From CBDHDN01 sp965261585 (lineage in GTDB: Bacteria > Pseudomonadota > Alphaproteobacteria > UBA6615), in contig CBDHDN010000006.1 of the NCBI GenBank assembly GCA_965261585.1, positions 5,772 to 69,771 on the forward strand: a DNA stretch of 64,000 bases. Reading direction: 5' to 3'. The stretch's first letter is position 1; each line of letters starts with the position of its first letter. The position numbers and the translations under genes are program-made. The notes below the pieces were generated by a model. It was not told the DNA's origin. It saw nothing but the letters and a program-made list of their open reading frames with translations, and ran no database searches. Shown one piece after another: positions 18,171 to 27,671 of the stretch.

Positions 18171-18349
18171 TCGCCTGTCGCTCGGCAACAAAGTGGCAAC
18201 TTCAGACGACCTGGGCGCTCCGCGACTCGCAGCGACCGCATCGGCAAAGGTCAAGCCCACCATATTCCGGCTCGATAATCGGCCACCAGTTCAGTACAAG
18301 ACCCGCGAGCGATCACACCCGCTGCACGGGGCCGCGGGCGGCGGCGGAC

Positions 18350-19576
18350 ATGGCCATGGCATCACAGTTCTATCGCATCAAGCGGCTGCCCCCGTACATA
18401 TTCGCCGAAGTCAACACGATGAAGGCGCAGGCTCGCGCCGCCGGCCACGACATCATCGACTTCGGCATGGGCAATCCCGACATGCCGACGCCGCCGCACA
18501 TCGTCGCCAAGCTGGTCGAGACGGTGCAGGACGGGCGCTCCCACCGCTACTCGAACTCGCGCGGCATTCCCGGTCTGCGGCGCGCTCTGGCCGCCTACTA
18601 CGCGCGCCGCTTCGGCGTCGAGATCGATCCCGAGCACGAGGCGATTGTGACGCTGGGCTCCAAGGAGGGCCTGGCCAACCTGGCCCAGGCGATCACGGCG
18701 CCCGGCGACGTCATCCTGGTGCCGAGCCCGTCCTATCCGATCCACCAGTTCGGCTTTATCATCGCCGGCGGCGCCGTGCGCTCCGTGCCCGTCGTACCTG
18801 ACGCGACGTTCTTGGCGGCGCTCGAGCGCGCGATCGTGCATTCGGTGCCGAAGCCGGTGGCCCTTGTCCTGAACTACCCGGCCAACCCGACGGCGCTGGT
18901 CGCCGACCTCGATTTCTATGGCGAGGTCGTAGAGTTTTGCCGCCGGCACGAGATCTACATCCTGTCCGACCTCGCCTACGCGGAGATTTATTTCGAATCC
19001 GGGCCGCCGCCGTCGATCCTGCAGGTCCCCGGTGCGCGCGACATCGCCGTCGAGTTCACCTCGCTGAGCAAGACCTACGCGATGCCCGGCTGGCGCATTG
19101 GCTTCGCCGCCGGCAACCGCCGGCTGATCGCGGCGCTGGCGCGGGTCAAGAGCTACCTCGACTATGGCGCGTTCACGCCGATCCAGGTTGCCGCGACCGA
19201 GGCGCTGAACGGCCCGCAGAACTGCGTCGACGAGATCCGTCGGATCTATCGCGAGCGCCGTGACGTCCTGGTCGCCGGCTTCGGCCGCGCCGGCTGGCCG
19301 ATCGACCCGCCGACCGCGAGCATGTTCGCCTGGGCTGCCATCCCTGACAGCTTCGCGGCGCAGGGCAGCCTCGAATTCGCCAAGGCGCTGCTGCGCCAGG
19401 CACGGGTCGCGGTCTCGCCGGGCACCGGCTTTGGCGAACATGGCGAGGGCTGGGTGCGCATCGCCCTCGTCGAGAACAAGCATCGCATTCGCCAGGCCGC
19501 CCGCAACGTGCGCGAACTGCTCGACGGCGCAGCCGGGCCGGCGGCGGACGCAGGGGCCACGGCGGCCGTGTCATGA
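18350..19576 (+). CDS. Class I/II PLP-dependent aminotransferase (AlaC/DapL-like)
   Basis: This protein of about 408 aa starts MAMASQFYRIKRLPPYIFAE. It has the fold-type I pattern: DFGMGNPDMPTP, SNSRGIPGLRRALAAYY, NYPANPTA, a PLP-binding Lys in EFTSLSKTYAMPGWRIGF, and a C-terminal Arg segment. It resembles alanine/glutamate-pyruvate aminotransferase AlaC and LL-diaminopimelate aminotransferases, so the substrate is not certain. Its stop overlaps the hom start by 4 bases (ATGA), implying translational coupling and a role in amino-acid synthesis. A longer upstream reading exists but lacks family similarity. Confidence 0.88.
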   Translation: MAMASQFYRIKRLPPYIFAEVNTMKAQARAAGHDIIDFGMGNPDMPTPPHIVAKLVETVQDGRSHRYSNSRGIPGLRRALAAYYARRFGVEIDPEHEAIVTLGSKEGLANLAQAITAPGDVILVPSPSYPIHQFGFIIAGGAVRSVPVVPDATFLAALERAIVHSVPKPVALVLNYPANPTALVADLDFYGEVVEFCRRHEIYILSDLAYAEIYFESGPPPSILQVPGARDIAVEFTSLSKTYAMPGWRIGFAAGNRRLIAALARVKSYLDYGAFTPIQVAATEALNGPQNCVDEIRRIYRERRDVLVAGFGRAGWPIDPPTASMFAWAAIPDSFAAQGSLEFAKALLRQARVAVSPGTGFGEHGEGWVRIALVENKHRIRQAARNVRELLDGAAGPAADAGATAAVS

Positions 19577-20865
19577 CCGAGGCGCTGCGCATCGCCGTGG
19601 CCGGTCTCGGCACCGTCGGTGCCGGCACCGTCGACCTGCTGACCCGGCAGGCACAGCTGTTGGCCAGCCGCGGCCGCCGGCCGCTCCGCATCACAGCGGT
19701 ATCGGCGCGCGATCGTGGCCGCGACCGCGGCATCGATGTGTCAGCGCTGCCTTGGTACGACGACGCGGTGGCGATGGCGCACGAGGCGCCGGCCGACGTC
19801 GTTGTCGAGCTGATCGGCGGCACCGACGGGCCGGCGCTGGCCGTCTGCGAGGCGGCGATCGGCGCCGGCCGTCACGTGGTCACGGCCAACAAGGCCTTGG
19901 TGGCGCATCATGGCACGGCGCTGGCGCGCGCGGCGGAGGCCGCGGGTGTCTCGCTCAGCTTCGAGGCCGCGGTCGCCGGCGGCATTCCGATCGTCAAGGC
20001 GTTGCGCGAGGGCCTGTCGGCGAACCGCATCCGGCGCATCTACGGCATTCTAAACGGCACCTGCAACTATCTGTTGACGGCGATGCGCGAGACCGGCCGG
20101 TCGTTCGACGACCTGCTGGCCGAAGCGCAAGCGCTCGGCTATGCCGAGGCCGATCCGTCGACCGACGTGGACGGCATCGACACCGCGCACAAACTCGCTT
20201 TGGCCGCGAGCCTGGCCTTCGGTTGCGAGGTCGATTTCCAGGCTGTCTATGTCGAGGGCATTCGCCACACGTCGCCGCTCGACATCGCGTTCGCCGAGGA
20301 ACTCGGCTACCGCATCAAACTGCTTGGCAGCGCGCGCGTCACCGACGACGGGCTGGAGCAGCGGGTCCACCCCTGCATGGTCCGCCACGGCACGCCGATC
20401 GCCCATGTCGAGGGCGTCCTGAACGCCGTCGTCGCGTCCGGCGACTTCGTCGAGGACACGATCTATGGTGGCCGCGGCGCCGGTGCCGGGCCGACCGCGT
20501 CCGCCGTCGTCGCCGATTTGGTCGATATCGCCGTCGGCCGCCGGACACCGACGTTCGGCGTGCCCGCGGACGCGCTGATCGCGCTGCCGCGGGCGCCCAT
20601 GGAGCGCCACGTCGGCGCATACTATATTCGCCTCAACGTGAAGGACCGGCCCGGCGTCATCGCCGGCATCGCCGCTGCGTTCCGTGACGAGCGGGTATCC
20701 ATCGAATCGATGTTGCAGCGCGGCCGCTCGGCGACCGAGTCGGTGCCGGTCGTGCTGACGACACATGAGACCGAGGAGGCCGCGATGCGCCGGGCACTGG
20801 CCAAGATACAACGGCTCGAAGCCGTGACCGAGCCACCGATCATGATCAGGATCGAGGCGCTGTAG
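19573..20865 (+). CDS. hom: Homoserine dehydrogenase
   Basis: This 430-aa protein has an N-terminal NAD(P)-binding glycine motif (GLGTVGAGT), the catalytic region NGTCNYLLTAMRETG and DVDGIDTAHKLALAAS, and a C-terminal ACT domain (about 350-430, YYIRLNVKDRPGVIAGIAAA) for feedback control. It reduces aspartate semialdehyde to homoserine for threonine and methionine. It overlaps the aminotransferase gene upstream by 4 bases and is followed after 51 bases by glpX, an arrangement often seen in alphaproteobacteria. Confidence 0.96.
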   Translation: MTEALRIAVAGLGTVGAGTVDLLTRQAQLLASRGRRPLRITAVSARDRGRDRGIDVSALPWYDDAVAMAHEAPADVVVELIGGTDGPALAVCEAAIGAGRHVVTANKALVAHHGTALARAAEAAGVSLSFEAAVAGGIPIVKALREGLSANRIRRIYGILNGTCNYLLTAMRETGRSFDDLLAEAQALGYAEADPSTDVDGIDTAHKLALAASLAFGCEVDFQAVYVEGIRHTSPLDIAFAEELGYRIKLLGSARVTDDGLEQRVHPCMVRHGTPIAHVEGVLNAVVASGDFVEDTIYGGRGAGAGPTASAVVADLVDIAVGRRTPTFGVPADALIALPRAPMERHVGAYYIRLNVKDRPGVIAGIAAAFRDERVSIESMLQRGRSATESVPVVLTTHETEEAAMRRALAKIQRLEAVTEPPIMIRIEAL

Positions 20866-20916
20866 ATGTTCGCGTAGGCCGGCACCAGCCGCGCAAAAGG
20901 ACAAGGGAGGGATCGG

Positions 20917-21873
20917 ATGGATCGCGACTTGGCGCTCGAGGCGGTGCGCGTGACCGAGGCGGCGGCGTTGGCCGCATCGCGCTGGATGGGCCGCGGCGAC
21001 GAGCGCGCCGCCGATGCGGCGGCGACCAGCGCCATGCACACCGCCCTCAACGACCTGCGCCTCGACGGTACGATCGTCATCGGCGAGGGCGGCCGCGACG
21101 AGGCACCGGTGCTCTTTGTCGGCGAGACCGTCGGCGCCGGCGGCCCGAAGGTCGACATCGCGCTCGTGCCACTGGAGGGCACGACAATCACCGCGACCGG
21201 CGCCAACAACGCCATCGCCGTCATCGCCATGGCCGAGGCCGGCGGCTTTCTGAACGCGCCCGGCGTCTATATGGAGAAGATCGCCGTCGGCCCCGGCCTG
21301 CCGTTGGGCGTCGTAAATCTCGACCGCACGCCGGCGGAGAACCTGCAGGCGCTGGCCGAGGCCAAGGCCCGCAGCGTCGCCGACCTCGTCGTCTGCGTGC
21401 TCGACCGGCCGCGCCACCAGAAGCTGATCGCCGACGTTCGCGCGGCGGGCGCGCGCATCATGCAGATCCGTGACGGCGACGTCGGCGCCATCATCGGTAC
21501 GGCCCAGCCGCCCAGCGGCATCGACATCTATATGGGCAGCGGCGGCGCGCCGGAGGGCGTCCTTGCGGCGGCGGCGTTGCAATGCATCGGTGGTCAGATG
21601 CAGGGCCGCCTGATCTTCCGCAACGATGATGAGCGTGAGCGCGCCCGGCACTGGCGTATCGAGGATCTCGATCGGCTGTACGATTTGGGCGACCTGGCCA
21701 GCGGCTCGGTCATGTTCGCCGCCACCGGTGTGACCGACGGTACCATGCTGCGCGGCGTCCGCCGCGAGGGTTCGAGCGCCAGCACCCATTCGATCGTCAT
21801 GCGCTCCAAGACCGGCACGGTGCGTGAGATCGAGTCGCACCACGATTTCAAGCGCAAGCCGGGGTTCGATTGA
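20917..21873 (+). CDS. glpX: Fructose-1,6-bisphosphatase class II
   Basis: This 318-aa protein has the GlpX motifs GTIVIGEGGRDEAPVLFVGE and VPLEGT, followed by GAPEGVLAAAALQCIGGQMQ. It dephosphorylates fructose-1,6-bisphosphate in gluconeogenesis and needs divalent metal. AGGGAGG lies just upstream. Its stop overlaps the recJ start (TTGA). The hom-glpX-recJ order is conserved in many alphaproteobacteria. Confidence 0.95.
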   Translation: MDRDLALEAVRVTEAAALAASRWMGRGDERAADAAATSAMHTALNDLRLDGTIVIGEGGRDEAPVLFVGETVGAGGPKVDIALVPLEGTTITATGANNAIAVIAMAEAGGFLNAPGVYMEKIAVGPGLPLGVVNLDRTPAENLQALAEAKARSVADLVVCVLDRPRHQKLIADVRAAGARIMQIRDGDVGAIIGTAQPPSGIDIYMGSGGAPEGVLAAAALQCIGGQMQGRLIFRNDDERERARHWRIEDLDRLYDLGDLASGSVMFAATGVTDGTMLRGVRREGSSASTHSIVMRSKTGTVREIESHHDFKRKPGFD

Positions 21874-23687
21874 GCGCCGCCGCGGGCAGCCTGGCCGCGC
21901 CGGTGACACCCGACGGACCACGCAATTGCGTGCTCGATGTCGACCGGTCGGTGACCGGGCGCCGCTGGCAGTCCCGCAATGGTGATGAGCGCACCGGCCT
22001 GATGCTGGCCCAGCGGCTCGGCGTGCCGGAGCTCGTCGGCCGGTTGCTGGCGGCGCGCGGGGTCGCCGTCGACGAGGCCGCGGTGTTCCTCGCGCCGCGG
22101 CTGCGCGAGGCGCTGCCCGACCCGTCGCGCCTCGCCGGCATGGACGACGGCGTCGCTCGCCTCGTCGCCGCCATCGCCGGGCGCGAGCCGATCGCCGTAT
22201 TCGGCGACTACGACGTCGACGGCGCCACCTCGGCGGCGCTGCTGGCGCGGTTCTTCGCGGGCGTCGGTGTGCCGATCCGCACCTACATCCCCGACCGGAT
22301 GAGCGAGGGCTATGGCCCCAACACGGGCGCGCTGCTGCAATTGCGGGCCGAGGGCGTCAACGTCGTCGTCACCGTCGATTGCGGCATCACCGCGTTCGAG
22401 CCGCTGGCTGCGGCGGCACAGGCCGGCCTCGACGTCATCGTCGTCGACCATCACGTGGCCGAGCCGAAGCTGCCGGCGGCCGCCGCCGTGATCAACCCGA
22501 ACCGGCTCGACGACACGAGCGGCCTCGGCCAGCTCGCCGCCGTCGGTGTCACGTTCCTGCTCGTCGTCGCTCTCAACCGCGCGCTGCGCGCGGCCGGCCA
22601 CTACGCCGACCGGCCCGAGCCGGACCTGCTGGCGTTCCTGGACCTCGTGGCCCTCGGCACGGTCTGCGACGTCGTGCCCCTCGTCGGCATCAACCGGGCG
22701 CTCGTCGCCCAGGGCCTCAAGGTGATGGCACGGCGCCGGAATGCCGGGCTCGCGGCGTTGGCCGACGTCGTTAACATCCATGAGCCGCCGACCGCCTACC
22801 ATGCCGGCTTCCTGCTCGGGCCACGGGTCAACGCCGGCGGCCGCGTCGGCGAGTCCGGGTTGGGCGCCCAGCTGTTGACGACCCGCGACGCCGGCGAAGC
22901 CGCGGCCCTGGCGGCGCGCCTCGACGCCTACAACGAGGAGCGGCGGGCCATCGAGGCCGAGGTGCAGGCGGCGGCGACCGCCCAAATCGAGGGCGCCGGC
23001 GCCGGCCCGCGCGCCCTGGTCTTCGCGGTTGGCGAGGGCTGGCACCCCGGCGTTATCGGCATCGTCGCCGGCCGGCTGAAGGACCGCTACAACCTGCCGG
23101 CGCTGGTCGTCGCCCTGGCCGACGGCACCGGCAAGGGCTCGGCCCGCTCGGTCGCCGGCCTCGACCTCGGCGCGATCGTCATCGCCGCGCGTCAGGCCGG
23201 GCTTCTGATCAACGGCGGCGGCCACAGGATGGCGGCCGGCCTGACCGTGGCCGGGGGCCGGCTCGAGGCGTTGCGGGCGTTCCTCGAGACGCGCATCGCC
23301 GACGAGATACGCGCCCAGGCGATCGTGCCGACCCTCGCCGTCGACGGCATCGCCACGGCGCCCGGCGTGACCGCGCCCGACTTCGTCGCCGCGTTCGAGC
23401 GCCTGGCGCCGTTCGGCGCCGGCAATCCGCAGCCACGCTTCGCGTTCGCCGCCCTGCGCGTCGCCCGCGCCGACATCGTCGGCGGCGCCCACGTGCGTTG
23501 CGTCCTGACCGACGCCGGCGGCGCGCGGCTCAACGCCATCGCCTTCCGCGCCGCCGGCGGGCCCTTGGGCCGCGCGCTGCAGGAGACCGGCGGCTTGCCC
23601 CTCCACGTCGCCGGCACCGTCAAGGCCGACGACTGGCAAGGCCGCACCCGCGTTCAGCTCATCATCGACGATGCCGCCCCGATTTAG
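21870..23687 (+). CDS. recJ: Single-stranded-DNA-specific exonuclease RecJ
   Basis: This 605-aa protein has the DHH phosphoesterase motifs: FGDYDVDGATSAALL, VVDHHVAEPKLP, and DHHA1-domain NGGGHRMAAGLTV near residue 450. A C-terminal OB-like segment follows. RecJ degrades single-stranded DNA 5' to 3' in recombination and mismatch repair. The start is a TTG overlapping the glpX stop, which implies coupling. The length is normal. Confidence 0.95.
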   Translation: MSAAAGSLAAPVTPDGPRNCVLDVDRSVTGRRWQSRNGDERTGLMLAQRLGVPELVGRLLAARGVAVDEAAVFLAPRLREALPDPSRLAGMDDGVARLVAAIAGREPIAVFGDYDVDGATSAALLARFFAGVGVPIRTYIPDRMSEGYGPNTGALLQLRAEGVNVVVTVDCGITAFEPLAAAAQAGLDVIVVDHHVAEPKLPAAAAVINPNRLDDTSGLGQLAAVGVTFLLVVALNRALRAAGHYADRPEPDLLAFLDLVALGTVCDVVPLVGINRALVAQGLKVMARRRNAGLAALADVVNIHEPPTAYHAGFLLGPRVNAGGRVGESGLGAQLLTTRDAGEAAALAARLDAYNEERRAIEAEVQAAATAQIEGAGAGPRALVFAVGEGWHPGVIGIVAGRLKDRYNLPALVVALADGTGKGSARSVAGLDLGAIVIAARQAGLLINGGGHRMAAGLTVAGGRLEALRAFLETRIADEIRAQAIVPTLAVDGIATAPGVTAPDFVAAFERLAPFGAGNPQPRFAFAALRVARADIVGGAHVRCVLTDAGGARLNAIAFRAAGGPLGRALQETGGLPLHVAGTVKADDWQGRTRVQLIIDDAAPI

Positions 23688-23821
23688 TGGTCGGATCCCG
23701 ACGCTTGGTTCCCGAGCCGCCGGGAAATCAGCCCACGGAGATCAATCAGCTGGTGGTTCGGCCCAGCCTACGGATGGGGACGGTTGCGGATGGAGGCCTT
23801 CCGTCAGCATCGAACCATTAG
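23687..23821. repeat. Dispersed intergenic element, copy 2
   Basis: This region is homologous to 1594-1708: gtggtcggatcc.gacgcttggt, aatcagcccacggagatcaa, agctggtggttcg, and ccgtcagcatcgaaccatta. It is longer than copy 1 by about 20 bases, and its hairpin arms have diverged. Its right end runs into the 3' end of the receiver-protein gene, suggesting the element supplied the last codons and stop. Confidence 0.6.
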
Positions 23822-24262
23822 GGCATCCAGGATGGCGTTTCGCCCATTTGGCAGAGCCAGAATCTCGAGCTTGCGCTGCAGTTGGGCGGCTGAGAAAGGC
23901 TTCTTCAGATAGCCGCTGACACCACAGGATATGGCCTCGGCGACCGAGTCGATATCGGCGCTGGTGGTGATCATTAGGAACGGCAGATCGTCTGCTGTGG
24001 AGCGCACCTGGCGCAGCAGGTCGAGGCAGCTCATGCGCGGCATGTGCCAGTCGCACAGGATGAAGTCGACCATGTCCTCGCAGGATCCCACAAAGTCGAG
24101 CGCCTCTCTACCATCCTTTGCGGTGTAGGTTTGCCTGACGCCGATCTCGGCGAGCATCGACTTGATCACGGCCAGTGTGGTGGCGCTGTCGTCGACAACC
24201 AGAACGCCCAACTTTGTCGACCGCCGTCGACGCGCCGATCGCCAGCCTGGCCTTGGTCGCAC
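23804..24262 (-). CDS. Single-domain response regulator (CheY-like receiver)
   Basis: This protein of up to 152 aa consists of a receiver domain only: acidic pocket in VLVVDDSATTLAVIKSM, phosphorylated Asp in DFILCDWHMPRMSCLDLLRQ, Thr in LMITTSADI, and Lys in SGYLKKPFSAAQLQRKLE. No output domain is present, so it probably acts by protein interaction as CheY does. The GTG at 24262 is the longest start. A TTG near the conserved LGVLVVDD would give a more standard length. Its 3' end overlaps the dispersed repeat. No histidine kinase is adjacent. Confidence 0.85.
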   Translation of the reverse strand: MRPRPGWRSARRRRSTKLGVLVVDDSATTLAVIKSMLAEIGVRQTYTAKDGREALDFVGSCEDMVDFILCDWHMPRMSCLDLLRQVRSTADDLPFLMITTSADIDSVAEAISCGVSGYLKKPFSAAQLQRKLEILALPNGRNAILDALMVRC

Positions 24263-24590
24263 AGGTTCTTCCCACGGGGGTCATGTCTGCAGCCCTCGGT
24301 TGCTGGCATTATACGAAAGCTTGAACCGGATATCCAGGATTGTCAATATAGAATAAGATAAAGGTTTAGACAAACAAAGTACAAACCGAAAATATGTAAG
24401 TAATTAGAACGACAAAGCGGGTTTCCGCACGCGGTTTATTCTAGTACGGTAAGTATTCTCTGACCAAGTGGGGATTCCGCCGAGCCCGCCGTACGACGAT
24501 CCCTGGTCCGGCCGGACGCGCGCTCCGTGGTCGGCACCAAGCCTGGCCTTGATTTGCGCCGGTCTGCCCGCTATGTCCCATGCCCACGCG
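24263..24590. other. Gene-free, locally AT-rich spacer before tRNA-Glu
   Basis: I see no supported gene in these 328 bases. The part around 24320-24440 is clearly richer in A/T than its neighbours. It may hold the promoter of the tRNA, but no clean -35/-10 pair stands out. Confidence 0.5.
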
Positions 24591-24666
24591 GTCCCCATCG
24601 TCTAGCGGCCTAGGACGTCGGCCTTTCACGCCGAAAACACGGGTTCGAGTCCCGTTGGGGACACCA
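24591..24666 (+). tRNA. tRNA-Glu (TTC)
   Basis: The 76-base cloverleaf has acceptor GTCCCCA pairing with TGGGGAC, anticodon loop CTTTCAC (anticodon TTC), T-loop GGTTCGAGTCC and an encoded CCA. It marks the left boundary of the mosaic island, whose integrase lies at the opposite end. Confidence 0.97.
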
Positions 24667-24803
24667 GTGCATCTTCCTAGGTGATTGATTTAACTTAATT
24701 ATTTGGATCGCCTTCGGGACTGTTATCACTTTTCGTATTACATCGTGCCAGGGCAGAGTGCCCCATATCGTCAAGGGCCGCGGGCCTATAGGTCGAGCCC
24801 GCC

Positions 24804-24835
24804 GGGGGGGGGGGCAAGTTGGCCCCCCCCCCCCC
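24804..24835. repeat. G11 / C13 homopolymer palindrome
   Basis: A run of eleven G (24804-24814), the short centre CAAGTTGG, and a run of thirteen C (24823-24835) can fold into an extreme GC hairpin. Each strand also carries a run able to form G-quadruplex structures. It lies between tRNA-Glu and the first IS256 copy. The run lengths could be affected by sequencing. Confidence 0.7.
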
Positions 24836-24896
24836 ACGTCTCGTTATGGGGCTATATGTCCGCTGCCTGCATACTACGCAGAGGCCCGGCGACGCA

Positions 24897-26347
24897 GGCG
24901 ATGTCCCACCCAATGTTGAAAAGTGCGAGATAGGCATCTTCTGATCGAGAGGCTACGCGGCCACCTCGATGTCTTCAATGACGGACTTTGCTCCGGCCTT
25001 TCTCACCGCCTCCCGCAGGGCGGCGTCGAGGATGGGGAGCTGGCGGTAGGCCTTGAGGCGGCGGAAGGTCTTTTGCGCCTCCAAGAGGCCGGCGGCGGTC
25101 CAACGCAGCGCCATCTCGGCGTTGCGCCAGCGCTTGACGTTCCGCTGCACCGTCCGGACGGTGCCGATCGCGTTCTCGATGGCGTTGGTGCAAGCCAGCG
25201 AGCGTCGAAGTTGCGGCGGGAGGCCGAGCCGGATCACCGTCAGGATCTCGTCCAGGCCCTCCAGGATCGAGCCCGAGACGCCGGGTGCGTCATGCTCCAG
25301 ACGGCGGGCGAGGTTGCGCAAGAGCCGTTCGGCCTTGGCCGCGTCGTCCTGCTGCCAGGCCTGCCGCAAGACCTTCCTGACGCCGGCATGGAGGCTCTCG
25401 TCCAGCCGGTCCGTGATGTTGCGCCCCTTGTGCACCTGGCAGCGCTGGAGGGCCGCCGCCCGCCCGAAGGTCCGCCGGATCGCCTTCGAGAGCGCCTTGG
25501 CGCCGTCGACGATGTAGAGCCGAGGCCGTTCGGGATCGAGACCGCGCTCGATCAGGTTGTCGAGCATGGCTTGCACCGTGGCCGCGTTCTCCGTCGCGCC
25601 CTCGGCCAGGCCCAGCACGTGCTTCGCGCCGCCGGTGTCGATGCCGATCGCCGCCACCATCAGGTGATCGCCGACATGGAGCCCGTCGATCTGGAGCACC
25701 ACGAGATCGAGATCGTCGAGCGGGCTCGCCAGCCAGGCCTTCAGCTTGCTTCGCGTCAACGCCACGAAACGGCGCGAGACCGCCGACTTCGAGGTTGCGT
25801 CACCCGATGCCGCCGGCAGATCGCCGCCCGCATCGTCCGGCGGGCGCACCGCGCGGGCATACTTGCGGGTCGAGACGTTGATCACCATCAGATTCATCGC
25901 CCAGGCTTGCAAGAGTTCGGGTTCCGACAGCAGCTCCCAACTCGGCAGGCTCATCTCCCGACCCGCGAAGTCCCGCACCCGAGGGCGCTCGACCTTCACT
26001 TTGCCGCCGTGGTAGGCGATCTCGCTCCGGGTCGTGCCCCATCGATGGCCCTTGCGCTCGCCCGAGCGGGCGTGGCGCGAACCGCACAAGGCTTCCGCGT
26101 CCGCCGACATCATCTCGTTCAAAGACTCGAGGCCCGCCAAAAGGCAGAAGCGATCGACGCTCATGCGCAGATCGTCGAAGGCCTCCGGCATCGATGGCAA
26201 GAGCCGACAGGATGGTTCCGAGGAACGGTCGTTGCGTGTAGTCTTGGTCATGGCGTCGTTCTCCTTGATGGAATCAGCACCCAGAGCCTAGCGGCTCCAG
26301 GCGGACGACGCCTACTTCAGCTTTTCAACAGAGCCCGGGACATCCCC
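24897..26347 (-). mobile_element. IS256 family element, copy 1 (1451 bp)
   Basis: The ends are GGCGATGTCCC and GGGACATCCCC, followed inward by a shared GTTGAAAAG. The element is flanked by an exact 8-bp target duplication GCGACGCA (24889-24896 and 26348-26355). It is identical in length to copy 2 at 36632-38082 and in the opposite orientation. Intact insertion. Confidence 0.95.
24953..26251 (-). CDS. IS256 family transposase (copy 1)
   Basis: This 432-aa mutator-type transposase has the DDE core around LVVLQIDGLHVGDHLMVAAI, the KALSKAIRRTFG / RCQVHKGRNI segment, and the C-terminal NAIENAIGTVRTVQRNVKRW. It appears identical to the protein at 36728-38026, suggesting recent duplication. The start MTKTTRNDRSSEPS follows a GGAG-type site. 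Confidence 0.95.
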   Translation of the reverse strand: MTKTTRNDRSSEPSCRLLPSMPEAFDDLRMSVDRFCLLAGLESLNEMMSADAEALCGSRHARSGERKGHRWGTTRSEIAYHGGKVKVERPRVRDFAGREMSLPSWELLSEPELLQAWAMNLMVINVSTRKYARAVRPPDDAGGDLPAASGDATSKSAVSRRFVALTRSKLKAWLASPLDDLDLVVLQIDGLHVGDHLMVAAIGIDTGGAKHVLGLAEGATENAATVQAMLDNLIERGLDPERPRLYIVDGAKALSKAIRRTFGRAAALQRCQVHKGRNITDRLDESLHAGVRKVLRQAWQQDDAAKAERLLRNLARRLEHDAPGVSGSILEGLDEILTVIRLGLPPQLRRSLACTNAIENAIGTVRTVQRNVKRWRNAEMALRWTAAGLLEAQKTFRRLKAYRQLPILDAALREAVRKAGAKSVIEDIEVAA

Positions 26348-26355
26348 GCGACGCA

Positions 26356-26603
26356 TGGAACCTCGGTTTAGATCGTCGCCCACGCCGTCGCCATCGCCGG
26401 GGTCGTCGAAGTTACCTACCTGAGTGGCGTGCTTGAAACACCCGGCACACACAACATGCGGCGCTTCGGGGTCGAGGTAAACCGCCGCCTGCACCGGGCG
26501 CAGTTCTTCCGCCGGTAGCACCCGGCGAGGCGAAGGAACCGCAGGGACAACGACCTCTTCCGCCGCGGGGCGCCTCGCAGTCTGGACAGCGCCCGTCAGC
26601 CAT
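26356..26603 (-). pseudogene. Small zinc-ribbon protein, frameshifted and cut by IS256
   Basis: One frame gives MADGRCPDCEAPRGGRGRCP with a CxxC and a CxC. After about 30 codons another frame gives a continuation with EAPHVVCAGCFKHATQVGNF, a second CxxC. Together they look like one small Cys-rich protein overlapping the portal gene end by 8 bases. IS256 copy 1 follows directly. Function unknown; position suggests a phage or satellite gene. Confidence 0.45.
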
Positions 26604-27668
26604 CCTCCCCGTCCATCAGCCCGGAAATCGCCAGGGCCATCTCTTTCGTCATGCCCTCGGCGGCGATCAATTTTGAGAAAACCTGCGCCCGCGAAACCAT
26701 ATCTTTCGGATACCCGTCGAAGCGGAGCTTGATCGGCGCCTCCAGGCGCATCGACAGCTCATGCTCAAGCAGTCGGGCGAGGGGCAGGACGGTGCCCAGG
26801 TGCCAGCGCCTGAGCCCCTCGCGTTGGCTCGTCCCGTCCGAATCGGTGAACAGCGAGGGGGGAGTGCCGGTCGCGGCCAGGGTCCGCATGAACGCATCGC
26901 GCGCCAGCTCCACCATCGCCGCCGGCATGTTGGGACCCAGGCGCTGTTGCCGCCAGTCGGCTTGCGGAGCCGCGTTCTTGCCTTCGCCCCATCCGGCGGC
27001 GGTCGTTTCGACCAACAAGGCTTTGCCGCGTGCCGTACGAATATCGGTCTTGAGTCCCGCCAAGGGATCGGCGTCGGAGTCGTCGCCGCCGTCCTGCGGG
27101 ATCGCCAATAGGTTCGCGATCGGCCCGCCCGCTTCGTCGGCCAGGGATCGCTCCGCTTCCGATTGGAGCCGCGCCGTGGTGTGCGCCCACGACAGCGGCC
27201 CGGTCCCGGTGTACGGCTGTCCCGGCGCCGAGCCCCAGCGGACAAATACAACGCCGGACGCCGGCAAGTTCCATGTCGTGCTTGTCGAAGGCCCGTAGCA
27301 GGTCACGCGCACGGTCCACGAGTCCGGATCGTGCGAGCCTTCCCAATGCCAGCTTGAAGCCGGAATCAGCCGCACCATGCCGTCACCGCCGACCCGGATA
27401 ACGTGCATCGAATCGCCCGACCGAATCAGGTCGCGCCCCATCTGCCCCAGGACCACCGGAGAGACTGATTCCTGCACCCAGGGCGCACCGACCCCACCTC
27501 AGCCGACGCGAAGGCCCTCGACAGCGCACCGCTGGCCGCCTCGACGGCCGCCGTGCTGGAAGCATCGGCCGCTGTCCCGGCCGCCTGCGCCTCGATCAGC
27601 CGGACCACCGCATCGGAGAAGTCGCCGCCCGAATCCCGGCGCTCGCGTCTTTGCCACGGCCAGCGCAC
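26596..27668 (-). pseudogene. Phage portal protein, frameshifted
   Basis: The N-terminal frame runs from GTG at 27668 (MRWPWQRRERRDSGGDFSDA) to a G-run at 27492-27495. From there a different frame continues VGAPWVQES..., LGQMGRDLIRSGDSMHVIR, and later QREGLRRWHLGTVLPLARLL to 26596. Restoring one G rejoins the frames. The order of motifs matches HK97-type portal proteins, the dodecameric ring through which DNA enters the capsid. About 355 codons would be short to normal. It overlaps the zinc-ribbon gene and begins just after the connector gene stop. Confidence 0.7.
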
Positions 27669-27671
27669 GGC

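Noticed and set aside
20050..23639. Very long minus-strand readings opposite hom, glpX and recJ
   Set aside because: The composition is Arg/Asp/Gly/Ala-rich and repetitive, and the plus strand carries well-supported enzymes with normal spacing and overlaps.
24925..26371. A 480-codon reading opposite the IS256 transposase (and its twin at 36215-38056)
   Set aside because: It is present in both IS copies only because the DNA is identical. The opposite strand is a standard transposase.
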